From an uncultured Flavobacteriaceae bacterium (GTDB lineage Bacteria > Bacteroidota > Bacteroidia > Flavobacteriales > Flavobacteriaceae): DNA of 64,000 nt. The first letter of the stretch is position 1. Every line of letters starts with the position of its first letter. Both the position numbers and the translations under genes were made by a program. The stretch lies in NCBI GenBank assembly GCA_947494205.1, contig CANLUH010000016.1, positions 1 to 64,000 of the forward strand, written 5' to 3'. The notes below the pieces were generated by a model. The model was not told the DNA's origin and searched no databases. It saw only the letters and a program-made list of their open reading frames with translations. Of this stretch, positions 35,079 to 43,459 are shown one piece after another.

Positions 35079-35086
35079 CAAAAGTA
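35079..35086 (-). promoter_or_regulatory. Probable -7 box (TACTTTTG) of trxB
   Basis: Minus-strand TAnnTTTG match 19 bases before the trxB start codon; same octamer as upstream of dps. Confidence 0.55.
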
Positions 35087-35201
35087 GTTTTTTTGACAGA
35101 AACCTTACAGTTAAGTTATCAACAGAAATTATAGAGTAATAACTGCTATTTATTAACGTAAAAAAAGAGGTTAACTATCTGTAAATTCCTATTACCAATA
35201 G

Positions 35202-35534
35202 TTATGCTGTTTTTTGTAATTTTTTATTCTTTTCTTTTAAAACCGCCAGTTGCTTCTCTAAAAAAGTAATAGCATTTTCCGTTTTATAACTTGCACTAGA
35301 TGCAAAATTTTCAAGATTTTTTTCTAAAGCTTCCTTGCCAGAAACGGCAGATTTAACAAGGTCTTCTTTAACCTCTGTAACATCTTTAGTTAATTGGTCT
35401 TTTACATTTTTAGCCTCGTCTTTTAGTTTTTGCCTTGTATCACTTCCTTTTTCTGGCGCTAATAAAACACCTAAAGAGACTCCTATTGCTGTTCCTAATA
35501 TTACGCCTAAAGCTATTGTTCCTTTATTAATCAT
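35202..35534 (-). CDS. YtxH domain-containing protein
   Basis: A 110-residue protein of the YtxH/gas-vesicle-like family: one Gly-rich membrane helix at the N-terminus (GTIALGVILGTAIGVSLGVL), the conserved LAPEKGSDTRQKLKD, and a long Lys/Glu-rich amphipathic helix to the end. Such proteins are membrane-anchored stress proteins of unknown mechanism, often induced under general or envelope stress. Free-standing. Confidence 0.9.
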   Translation of the reverse strand: MINKGTIALGVILGTAIGVSLGVLLAPEKGSDTRQKLKDEAKNVKDQLTKDVTEVKEDLVKSAVSGKEALEKNLENFASSASYKTENAITFLEKQLAVLKEKNKKLQKTA

Positions 35535-35662
35535 AATTCTTCTTTTTAATTAAACTTGTTATCTATAAGTATAAAAACTTAACTATTTGTTACAAACAAA
35601 CTCTGTACCAATTACATAGATTAAATTAAGATTCTTTTAGAGCAATACTTTTCTGCATAAAA

Positions 35663-35687
35663 AAAGCTTCAGCAATGCTGAAGCTTT
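35663..35687 (-). terminator. Terminator of the tRNA-Pro gene
   Basis: Stem AAAGCTTCAGC (35663-35673) with GCTGAAGCTTT (35677-35687), followed on the minus strand by a T-run. Right after the tRNA 3' end. Confidence 0.9.
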
Positions 35688-35690
35688 AAG

Positions 35691-35765
35691 TCGGGGTGGC
35701 AGGATTCGAACCTGCGACCTCCGCGTCCCAAACGCGGCGCGATAACCGGGCTACGCTACACCCCG
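35691..35765 (-). tRNA. tRNA-Pro (anticodon TGG)
   Basis: On the minus strand, a 75-base cloverleaf: acceptor CGGGGTG pairs with CACCCCG, discriminator A, anticodon loop GTTTGGGAC in a CGC-rich stem giving anticodon TGG, and T-loop GGTTCGAATCC. The CCA end is not encoded. It lies between the YtxH gene and the sugar dehydrogenase; nothing integrated beside it is evident. Confidence 0.96.
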
Positions 35766-35885
35766 AATAGGTTATCTTGTTTCCAAATCTAACATCTGTT
35801 TCGATTTTGGAAGTGCAAATATACATTATTATTTAAACTTGAAACTATTTTTTATTGTAAATTGTAAAAACTTTTTTTCTCGTTT

Positions 35886-36998
35886 ATGAAATCAAAAATA
35901 TCCATCTGTTTTTCAATTCTTCTTCTAAGTTTATTCAGCTGTGCTCAAAATAAGAATGAAGTAAAAAAAACAACTTCTAAAATAAGTTATGAAGTCGTTG
36001 TATCTGAGCTAGATAATCCTTGGGGGTTTACTTTTCTACCAGATAACTCTATGCTTATTACAGAAAAAGAAGGCAAGCTTATTCATTTTAAAAACAATAC
36101 AAAAACTGAAATTTCTGGTTTACCAGAAATATATGTTAGAGGTCAAGGCGGTCTTCTAGATATTGCTATACATCCCAATTATAAAGACAATGGTTGGATT
36201 TACTTCTCTTATGCTTCACCAAAAGGAGAAGGCAAAGGGGGAAATACGGCTATCATGCGAGCTAAAATAAAAGAGAACACCTTAATAGAAAAACAAGTAT
36301 TATACAAAGCTACCCCAAATACCACAAAAGGACAGCATTTTGGCTCTAGAATTGTCTTCGATACAAATGGTTATTTATTCTTTACTATTGGGGAACGTGG
36401 CAATAGAAATAGTAATCCGCAAGATTTAACAAGAGATGGCGGAAAAGTATATCGATTACATGATGATGGTACAATTCCCGAAGACAATCCTTTTGTAAAT
36501 ACAACAGGTGCAAAAACTGCCATTTACTCTTACGGGCATAGAAATCCACAGGGAATGGAATTACATCCTGTAACCAAAGCGATTTGGACACACGAACATG
36601 GTCCAAGAGGTGGAGACGAAATAAACATTATTAAACCTGGACTAAATTATGGTTGGCCAGTAATTACTTATGGTAAAAATTATAGTGGCACAACTATAAC
36701 CGATGAAACAGCTAGAGAGGGCATGGAACAGCCTTTGCATTATTGGGTGCCCTCTATTGCACCTAGCGGGATGGCTTTTATAGCATCAGATAACTATGGA
36801 AATTGGAAAGGCAACTTACTCGTAGGGTCTTTAAAATTTAATTACCTTCACCTTTGTATCTTAAAAGATAATACAGTAATAAAAGAAGAGCGCTTACTAG
36901 AAAACATTGGGCGCGTTCGTTCGGTAGAAGCTGGACCCGATGGCTATATTTATGTTGGCGTAGAAGACTTAGGTATAATAAAACTTAAAAGAGATTAA
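35886..36998 (+). CDS. PQQ-dependent sugar dehydrogenase (lipoprotein)
   Basis: A 370-residue beta-propeller dehydrogenase of the soluble glucose/aldose dehydrogenase (GdhB/YliI) family, oxidising sugars with pyrroloquinoline quinone. Lipobox at LFSC (Cys19). Family blocks: LDNPWGFTFLPDNSML, GGLLDIAIHP, YSYGHRNPQGMELHP and HEHGPRGGDEINI. It sits 7 bases before a cytochrome c lipoprotein that would accept its electrons. No PQQ biosynthesis genes are in the window; many Bacteroidota must import PQQ. Confidence 0.93.
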   Translation: MKSKISICFSILLLSLFSCAQNKNEVKKTTSKISYEVVVSELDNPWGFTFLPDNSMLITEKEGKLIHFKNNTKTEISGLPEIYVRGQGGLLDIAIHPNYKDNGWIYFSYASPKGEGKGGNTAIMRAKIKENTLIEKQVLYKATPNTTKGQHFGSRIVFDTNGYLFFTIGERGNRNSNPQDLTRDGGKVYRLHDDGTIPEDNPFVNTTGAKTAIYSYGHRNPQGMELHPVTKAIWTHEHGPRGGDEINIIKPGLNYGWPVITYGKNYSGTTITDETAREGMEQPLHYWVPSIAPSGMAFIASDNYGNWKGNLLVGSLKFNYLHLCILKDNTVIKEERLLENIGRVRSVEAGPDGYIYVGVEDLGIIKLKRD

Positions 36999-37005
36999 AT
37001 AATAT

Positions 37006-37425
37006 ATGAAACTAAACGGTATAATCATTCTACTATGCATAGCGCTATTAATGTCCTGTAATTCTGAAAAAAAAGAAACAAACTCTAATGCAGCTGCCTC
37101 TAAAGAGTTTGCTTCTGGAAAACAGATTTATGATGATTTTTGTATTAGCTGTCACATGTCAAATGGTAAAGGCGTACCTAGTGCTTTTCCGCCATTAGAT
37201 AATTCAGACTATTTAAAAAATAAACGTACGGCAAGTATTAGAGCTATTAAATATGGGCTAAAAGGCGAAATCACTGTAAATGGAAAAACATATAACAGTG
37301 CCATGGCAAAGCAAGGACTTTCTAATGAAGAAATTGCAGATGTAATGAACTACATTACAAATAGTTGGACAAACGAAAACAAATTGCTAATAACAGTAGA
37401 CGAAGTTTCAAAAGTGCAACCATAA
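37006..37425 (+). CDS. Class I cytochrome c lipoprotein
   Basis: A 139-residue lipoprotein (LLMSC, Cys18) with one heme c site C46-I-S-C49-H50, the following MSNGKG and PPLDNSDYL loops, and a likely axial Met in NSAMAKQG. Placed 7 bases after the PQQ dehydrogenase, it is the likely electron acceptor that hands electrons on to a terminal oxidase. Probably anchored in the outer leaflet of the inner membrane or the periplasmic face of the outer membrane. Confidence 0.93.
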   Translation: MKLNGIIILLCIALLMSCNSEKKETNSNAAASKEFASGKQIYDDFCISCHMSNGKGVPSAFPPLDNSDYLKNKRTASIRAIKYGLKGEITVNGKTYNSAMAKQGLSNEEIADVMNYITNSWTNENKLLITVDEVSKVQP

Positions 37426-37466
37426 ATAAGTGTGGACTCATTTAAACTTTTTCGATTACAAATTCC

Positions 37467-37474
37467 TAAATTTG
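37467..37474 (+). promoter_or_regulatory. Probable -7 box (TAAATTTG) of the udk operon
   Basis: Exact TAnnTTTG match 22 bases before the udk ATG. Confidence 0.6.
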
Positions 37475-37496
37475 TACCGTTAAAAAACAATATAAT

Positions 37497-38105
37497 ATGC
37501 TAATAATAGGAATTGCAGGCGGAACAGGATGTGGAAAAACAACAGTAGTAAATCAGATATTAAACGAACTTCCAGAAGGTGAGGTTGGTATAATTTCTCA
37601 AGATTCTTATTATCAAGACACAACACACCTATCGTTTGAAGAACGTAAAAAAATAAATTTCGATCACCCTAGATCTATAGATTTTGATTTATTAGGGCAA
37701 CACTTAGAAACATTAAAAAAAGGAGAACCTATAAATCAACCCGTTTATTCGTTTGTAAAACATAACAGAACAGGAGATACCATTACTACAAACCCTAGAA
37801 AAGTAATGATAGTAGAAGGCATTTTAATTCTTACAAACAAAGAATTAAGAGATATGTTCGATATTAAAATATTTGTTCATGCCGATAGCGATGAGCGTTT
37901 AATTAGACGTTTAAAGCGTGATATTGCAGAACGTGGTAGAGATATAAATGAAGTATTAACACGTTACCAAAACACGTTAAAACCAATGCATCAGCAATTT
38001 ATAGAACCAATGAAAGAGTATGCAGATATTATTATACCTAACAATAAATACAATACAGTAGCGGTTAACATTGTGCGTACCATTATAAATGAAAAATTAA
38101 ATTAA
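37497..38105 (+). CDS. udk: Uridine kinase
   Basis: A 202-residue P-loop kinase that phosphorylates uridine and cytidine for pyrimidine salvage. Walker A GGTGCGKT (8-15), the base-binding SQDSYYQD, NFDHPRSIDFD and the LID-type RRLKRDIAERGRD. Canonical length. First gene of udk-divIC-mutA; its stop overlaps the divIC start by one base. Confidence 0.97.
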   Translation: MLIIGIAGGTGCGKTTVVNQILNELPEGEVGIISQDSYYQDTTHLSFEERKKINFDHPRSIDFDLLGQHLETLKKGEPINQPVYSFVKHNRTGDTITTNPRKVMIVEGILILTNKELRDMFDIKIFVHADSDERLIRRLKRDIAERGRDINEVLTRYQNTLKPMHQQFIEPMKEYADIIIPNNKYNTVAVNIVRTIINEKLN

Positions 38106-38407
38106 TGCCTAAATTTCTTAAAAATAAATTCTTAATTATCACTATAATTTTTGCCGTTTGGATGGTATTTATAGATGATAATTCTTTGCTATTACACCGT
38201 GAATTAAATAAGGAGAAAGAAGCAAAGTTGAATGAAATTGAGCATTATAAAGAAGAATACAGAAAAGACCAAAGCGCCATAAAAGAATTAAGTAAGCAAA
38301 ACGGTCTAGAGAAATTTGCACGAGAAGAATATTACATGAAGCGAGATAATGAAGATATTTATATTATAGAATATCAAGACAGTCTAAAAACAAAAAATAA
38401 TGAGTAG
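38105..38407 (+). CDS. FtsB/DivIC-type septum formation protein
   Basis: A 100-residue bitopic protein: one N-terminal helix (FLIITIIFAVWMVFI), a coiled coil (about 35-70, LNKEKEAKLNEIEHYKEEY) and the conserved C-terminal GLEKFAREEYYMK. It belongs to the FtsB/DivIC group that forms a trimeric complex with FtsL and FtsQ in the divisome. It overlaps udk by 1 and mutA by 8 bases, indicating tight translational coupling. Confidence 0.92.
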   Translation: MPKFLKNKFLIITIIFAVWMVFIDDNSLLLHRELNKEKEAKLNEIEHYKEEYRKDQSAIKELSKQNGLEKFAREEYYMKRDNEDIYIIEYQDSLKTKNNE

Positions 38408-39761
38408 TAATTTATTTGATGGCTTTACGCCTGTAAATGCTAAAGCTTGGAAACAAAAAATACAAGCAGATTTAAAAGGGGCTGACTATAACGATACTTT
38501 AGTTTGGAACACTAACGAAGATATTAATGTTAAACCATTTTATCATAGCAATCATTTTGAAGACAAAACGTTACATCACATTCCTACTTCTCAGTGGTTT
38601 GTAGGACAATCTATTTTTGTCGCTAATGCTGATGCAGCTAATAAAAAAGCTGTAAATGCTATAGAAAGAGGTGCCGAAAGTATTCTATTTACTATTGCAG
38701 AACCCTCAATTGCTATTGAAACATTATTACAAAACATAGACCTATCCTCTACTCCTATTTATATAAAAACACAATTTTTAGATGCCGAGTTCACTAATGC
38801 ATTGAACAAACTACCTAATGCAGATAAAATAAGTGTACAAACAGATATTATAGGCCACTTAGCAGAAACAGGAAACTGGTTTACAGATTTATCTAAAGAC
38901 CACGAACACTTAAATACTATAGTAAACCAACAAACACAACTTAAAAGCACATTAAGTGTAGATGTTAGCTTGTACCAAAATGCAGGCGCAACTATTGTAC
39001 AACAATTAGCTTATGCTTTAGCACACGCTAATGAGTATTTAAATCATTTTAATGATACTCTTAAACAAGACATTACATTTACCGTTTCGGTAGGAACCAA
39101 TTACTTTTTCGAAATTGCTAAACTAAGAGCATTGCGCTTATTATGGAGCACATTAGCTTCAGAATATAATATTCCGCAAACCTGTAATATTGTAGCATAC
39201 CCTACTAGACGTAATAAGACGATTTACGATTACAACACTAATATGCTTCGTACATCTACAGAATGTATGAGTGCTATTTTAGGTGGAGCAAACACGGTTT
39301 GCAATTTACCATATGATGCATTGTACCATAAAGACAACGAATTTGGCGAACGTATTTCTAGAAACCAATTACTAATATTAAAGAAAGAGAGTTATTTTGG
39401 TGATGTTACAAATGCTTCAGACGGAAGTTATTATATAGAAAACCTAACCGAACAACTTGCCGAAAAAGCACTAGACATTTTTAAATCTATTGAAAACGGT
39501 GGTGGTTTTTTACAACAGTTAAAAGATGGAACCATTCAGAAAAAAATAAAAATAGCTGCAAACAAAGAACAAGAACAGTTTAATACTGGTGAATTGGTTT
39601 TATTGGGTACTAATAAACACCCAAATGCAAATGACAGAATGAAAGACGATTTAGAATTGTACCCTTTCTTAAAAACAAATGCTCGAAAAACGTTAATAGA
39701 GCCTATTTTACAAAAACGTTTAGCGGAACAAATAGAACAAGATCGATTAAAAACAGAATAA
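38400..39761 (+). CDS. mutA: Methylmalonyl-CoA mutase, small (beta) subunit
   Basis: A 453-residue protein related to the barrel part of methylmalonyl-CoA mutase but lacking the B12-binding C-terminus, as expected for the non-catalytic small subunit. Mutase-type blocks include VSVGTNYFFEIAKLRALRLL, the ECMSAILGGANTVCNLPYD loop and DASGSYYIENLTEQLAEK-like DGSYYIENLTEQ. It pairs with the large subunit at 40574, with one lipoprotein gene between them. Together they interconvert succinyl-CoA and methylmalonyl-CoA. Confidence 0.93.
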   Translation: MSSNLFDGFTPVNAKAWKQKIQADLKGADYNDTLVWNTNEDINVKPFYHSNHFEDKTLHHIPTSQWFVGQSIFVANADAANKKAVNAIERGAESILFTIAEPSIAIETLLQNIDLSSTPIYIKTQFLDAEFTNALNKLPNADKISVQTDIIGHLAETGNWFTDLSKDHEHLNTIVNQQTQLKSTLSVDVSLYQNAGATIVQQLAYALAHANEYLNHFNDTLKQDITFTVSVGTNYFFEIAKLRALRLLWSTLASEYNIPQTCNIVAYPTRRNKTIYDYNTNMLRTSTECMSAILGGANTVCNLPYDALYHKDNEFGERISRNQLLILKKESYFGDVTNASDGSYYIENLTEQLAEKALDIFKSIENGGGFLQQLKDGTIQKKIKIAANKEQEQFNTGELVLLGTNKHPNANDRMKDDLELYPFLKTNARKTLIEPILQKRLAEQIEQDRLKTE

Positions 39762-39784
39762 CTAATTTTTAAACTTTTAAAATA

Positions 39785-40498
39785 ATGAAAACAACATTTT
39801 TTAAACTTTTTGCAATCACAACACTAATCACTTTTGTAAGCTGTAAAAAAGAAGCTACTATAGACTATAAGTATGCAGAGCAACCTAAAGTATTAGCTTG
39901 CGATTTTCCTAAAGGCGATTTATATAAAGAAGCTGTTTTTTCTTTTGAAGAAGACATTAAAAACTTTTACGATAGCAAAGGAAAATCTGTTACAAAATCA
40001 TATCTATCGTTTCTTACAAATGCAATGAACGGGAGAGTGAAAGTAGAAGATGTGGCATCTAAACATAGTTATGATATTGCACAATTATTAAAGAACGACG
40101 CTACTATCTGGAATATGTCTAATAAAAATGTAACGCTTAACTATACAGCGCCTTTTATGGATTGTATAGCAAACAACATAAAACTGTCGGGTATTAAAAC
40201 AACATTTAACGCTCTTTTATCTGCAAACAGTATGCGCCCTAATTTAATTTTAACACCTTTAAGAGGTGTTGGAAGACAAGTAGCAGCAGATGGTAGTTTA
40301 AAAACTTTTGTAGCGTTCGAATATTATTATGCCAAATTAATGAATATAGACCCTGCATTATTAAAAAAGCCAGCTCCAGCTCCAGCAGAAGCAGCTAACA
40401 GCAATGTTAACTTTAATAACGTTCCTAAAAAAGACACCGATATTAAACGTGCAGAGCCAAATACAAAAAGAGACGACCACGCAGGACATAATCACTAA
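39785..40498 (+). CDS. Hypothetical lipoprotein with His-rich tail
   Basis: A 237-residue lipoprotein (TFVSC, Cys20). The mature part is helical with two Cys (LACDFPKGDLY and FMDCIANNIKL), followed by a Pro/Ala-rich stretch (PAPAPAEAA) and a charged tail ending RDDHAGHNH, which could bind metal. I do not recognise the family. It lies inside the mutA-mutB unit, 23 bases after mutA, so it is co-transcribed, but a link to B12 or propionate metabolism is only positional. Confidence 0.75.
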   Translation: MKTTFFKLFAITTLITFVSCKKEATIDYKYAEQPKVLACDFPKGDLYKEAVFSFEEDIKNFYDSKGKSVTKSYLSFLTNAMNGRVKVEDVASKHSYDIAQLLKNDATIWNMSNKNVTLNYTAPFMDCIANNIKLSGIKTTFNALLSANSMRPNLILTPLRGVGRQVAADGSLKTFVAFEYYYAKLMNIDPALLKKPAPAPAEAANSNVNFNNVPKKDTDIKRAEPNTKRDDHAGHNH

Positions 40499-40573
40499 TA
40501 TCCTAATAAAGGATAGTTTTTAAATATTAACTTATTTTAAACACTTTTATATAAGTGAACAAATAACACTGTA

Positions 40574-42697
40574 ATGCAAAGAAAAAACATACAACATATA
40601 GACTTAAAATCTTCGGAAAACAAAACTCAGTCTTCTACAGCTGAGACCTTTAAAACAGCCGAAGACATTACAGTAAAATCTAAATACTCTAAAGACGATA
40701 TTGCTAATTTAAAGCACTTAGATTTCGTTGCAGGTATTGCTCCAAATTTACGTGGTCCATATAGTACAATGTATGTGCGTAGACCTTGGACAATACGCCA
40801 ATACGCAGGATTTAGTACTGCCGAAGACAGTAACGCCTTTTACAGACGTAACCTAGCAGCTGGACAAAAAGGACTTTCTGTAGCTTTCGATTTAGCAACA
40901 CACAGAGGTTACGATAGTGATCACGAACGCGTCGTTGGAGATGTTGGAAAAGCTGGTGTAGCCATAGATAGTGTTGAGGATATGAAAATACTATTCGACC
41001 AGATACCGTTAGATAAAATGTCGGTTTCTATGACTATGAATGGAGCTGTACTTCCTATACTTGCATTCTACATTGTAGCGGCCGAAGAACAAGGTGTAAA
41101 ACCAGAATTATTAGCTGGAACTATTCAAAATGATATTTTAAAAGAGTTTATGGTTAGAAACACATACATCTATCCACCAACGCCTTCCATGAAAATCATT
41201 TCTGATATTTTTGAGTACACCAGTAATAACATGCCTAAATTTAATAGCATTAGTATTTCTGGATACCACATGCAAGAAGCAGGCGCTACTTGCGATATTG
41301 AATTAGCATATACCCTAGCAGATGGTTTAGAATATATTAGAAAAGGACTAGCTGCTGGTATGGATATAGATACCTTTGCACCACGCTTATCGTTTTTCTG
41401 GGCGATTGGAATGAATCATTTTATGGAAATCGCAAAAATGCGAGCAGCCAGAATGTTGTGGGCTAAATTGGTAAAACAATTTAATCCTAAAAATCCTAAA
41501 TCGCTAGCCTTAAGAACACACTGCCAAACCAGCGGTTGGAGTTTAACAGAACAAGATCCTTTTAATAATGTTGCTAGAACTACTATTGAAGCAGCAGCAG
41601 CAGCCTTTGGAGGAACACAAAGTTTACATACCAATGCATTAGACGAAGCCATTGCATTACCTACAGACTTCTCTGCAAGAATAGCACGTAATACACAAAT
41701 ATTTTTACAAGAAGAAACACATATTACTAAAACCGTAGACCCATGGGCAGGTAGTTACTATGTAGAATCGTTAACAAATGATATTGCTGAAAAAGCATGG
41801 TCTTTAATTGAAGAAGTTGAAGAACTTGGCGGTATGACGAAAGCTATTGAAGCTGGAATACCCAAATTACGTATTGAGGAAGCTGCGGCAAGAAAACAAG
41901 CCAGAATAGATTCTGGACAAGACATTATTGTTGGTGTAAATAAATATGTTTTAGACGAAGAAGACCCCTTACATATTTTAGAAGTAGATAACCAAACAGT
42001 TAGAAACCAACAAATAGAGCGCTTAAACAGTATTAGAGACAAACGCGACTCTAAAAAAGTACAACTAGCATTAGATAATTTAACGGAAGCGGCAAAGACT
42101 GGTACAAATAATTTATTAGCTTTAGCAGTAATAGCGGCAAGAGAGCGTGCTAGTTTAGGAGAAATTAGTGATGCTTTAGAAGTAGAATTCGGGCGTTATA
42201 AAGCACAAATTAAATCATTTTCTGGCGTGTATAGTAAAGAAATAAAAGACGATAAAAGCTTTAAAAAAGCACAAGAGTTAGCCAATACATTTGCAGAGCA
42301 AGACGGGCGAAGACCACGTATTATGATTGCTAAAATGGGGCAAGACGGACACGACCGTGGCGCTAAAGTAGTAGCTACTGGTTATGCAGATGTTGGTTTC
42401 GATGTAGATATTGGGCCATTATTTCAAACCCCTGAGGAAGCAGCCAAACAAGCAGTAGAAAACGATGTACATATTTTGGGAGTTTCCTCTTTAGCTGCTG
42501 GACACAAAACTTTAGTTCCACAAGTAATAGAAGCACTTAAAAACTATGGCAGAGAAGATATTATGGTTATTGTAGGTGGTGTAATACCGAAACAAGATTA
42601 CCAATATTTATTTGATGCTGGTGCTGTAGCCGTTTTTGGACCAGGTACTAAAATTAGTGATGCAGCAATTAAGATATTGGAGGTTTTGATAGAATAA
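40574..42697 (+). CDS. mutB: Methylmalonyl-CoA mutase, large (alpha, catalytic) subunit
   Basis: A 707-residue adenosylcobalamin enzyme. The barrel (about 40-560) has the substrate blocks [18 protein letters not shown] and HYMQEAGA-like [12 protein letters not shown], and [13 protein letters not shown] with [10 protein letters not shown]. The C-terminal B12 domain (about 575-705) has the GQDGHDRG motif with the cobalt-coordinating His593, then the [10 protein letters not shown] loop. Canonical length. It completes the heterodimer with mutA and is followed by a small terminator. Confidence 0.97.
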   Translation: MQRKNIQHIDLKSSENKTQSSTAETFKTAEDITVKSKYSKDDIANLKHLDFVAGIAPNLRGPYSTMYVRRPWTIRQYAGFSTAEDSNAFYRRNLAAGQKGLSVAFDLATHRGYDSDHERVVGDVGKAGVAIDSVEDMKILFDQIPLDKMSVSMTMNGAVLPILAFYIVAAEEQGVKPELLAGTIQNDILKEFMVRNTYIYPPTPSMKIISDIFEYTSNNMPKFNSISISGYHMQEAGATCDIELAYTLADGLEYIRKGLAAGMDIDTFAPRLSFFWAIGMNHFMEIAKMRAARMLWAKLVKQFNPKNPKSLALRTHCQTSGWSLTEQDPFNNVARTTIEAAAAAFGGTQSLHTNALDEAIALPTDFSARIARNTQIFLQEETHITKTVDPWAGSYYVESLTNDIAEKAWSLIEEVEELGGMTKAIEAGIPKLRIEEAAARKQARIDSGQDIIVGVNKYVLDEEDPLHILEVDNQTVRNQQIERLNSIRDKRDSKKVQLALDNLTEAAKTGTNNLLALAVIAARERASLGEISDALEVEFGRYKAQIKSFSGVYSKEIKDDKSFKKAQELANTFAEQDGRRPRIMIAKMGQDGHDRGAKVVATGYADVGFDVDIGPLFQTPEEAAKQAVENDVHILGVSSLAAGHKTLVPQVIEALKNYGREDIMVIVGGVIPKQDYQYLFDAGAVAVFGPGTKISDAAIKILEVLIE

Positions 42698-42725
42698 TTT
42701 TAAATATTTTAAAACTAATATGAAT

Positions 42726-42749
42726 CTGCAATAATTTGCAGGTTTTTTT
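42726..42749 (+). terminator. Intrinsic terminator after mutB
   Basis: CTGCAA (42726-42731) pairs with TTGCAG (42736-42741) and is followed by a run of seven T. It ends the mutB transcript just before the accessory gene, which therefore needs its own promoter. Confidence 0.82.
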
Positions 42750-42777
42750 ATTTTAAATTGTAAATAAATTTAAAATA

Positions 42778-43455
42778 ATGAGTTTAAAAACACAACTAGA
42801 TGAACTAGACGAAATATTATCAGAGTTAGTAAGAAAAATTCAATCAGATAATAGTCGAAATGATACTTTTATCAATTTTCTATGTGAAGGTATTTTCTCA
42901 TTAACATTTAGCAAAATTTTTAAAAAAGATTTTATTAATACAAATATAGATAACCCAAACTCTCCAGCAGTAGATTTATGCAGTAAAGACAAAAAAATCT
43001 ATATCCAAGTTACTTCTAGTGGAACAACTGCAAAGTTGTATCGTACATTAAGAACTTTTCTAAAAAAAGAAGACTATAAAAACAGTAGTGAACTATATTT
43101 ATTCATTCTTGGTAGTACTAAAGATACGTTTAGTCAAGCTCAGGAAACAGTCAATAAAATTTTAAAAGAATCTGATAATAAAAAAAATGATTTAGAATTT
43201 GATATTAATAAAAATATCTTTGAGATTAAAGATGTTGTAAATAAAGTACAAAACAACTTCGAAAATATCAATAACAGTATCAGAGTTTTAGACCCAATTG
43301 AAATAGAACAAATAATATCAGATTTAAAAAAATCAATCAGGAAAGTAGAATACAAAAAAAAATCTATAGAACTATCAGAAAAACCTTCTTACTTACAAAA
43401 CATAAATGATATTGAAAATAACACATTTATTAATAGAATTTTAATAGAATTTTAA
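42778..43455 (+). CDS. N-terminal fragment: SMEK domain (nuclease-like)
   Basis: A 225-codon reading frame ending at a TAA inside the 11-bp repeat. Residues about 10-130 match the SMEK domain as I recall it: an N-terminal helix pair (LDELDEILSELVRKIQ), then SPAVDLCSKDKKIYIQVTSS and TAKLYRTLRTFLKK. The AVDL Asp followed by a beta strand with IQVTS resembles the D...(E/Q)xK core of PD-(D/E)xK nucleases, with Thr-Ser where Lys would be. As it stands the product is a free SMEK domain with a linker. Confidence 0.82.
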   Translation: MSLKTQLDELDEILSELVRKIQSDNSRNDTFINFLCEGIFSLTFSKIFKKDFINTNIDNPNSPAVDLCSKDKKIYIQVTSSGTTAKLYRTLRTFLKKEDYKNSSELYLFILGSTKDTFSQAQETVNKILKESDNKKNDLEFDINKNIFEIKDVVNKVQNNFENINNSIRVLDPIEIEQIISDLKKSIRKVEYKKKSIELSEKPSYLQNINDIENNTFINRILIEF

Positions 43456-43459
43456 TAGA
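43430..43459. repeat. 11-bp tandem duplication (TTAATAGAATT x2 plus partial third copy)
   Basis: Perfect units at 43430-43440 and 43441-43451, then an 8-base partial copy at 43452-43459. It lies in the linker between SMEK and NACHT domains. With one unit the gene is in frame, with two it is not; two more units would restore it again. Confidence 0.93.
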
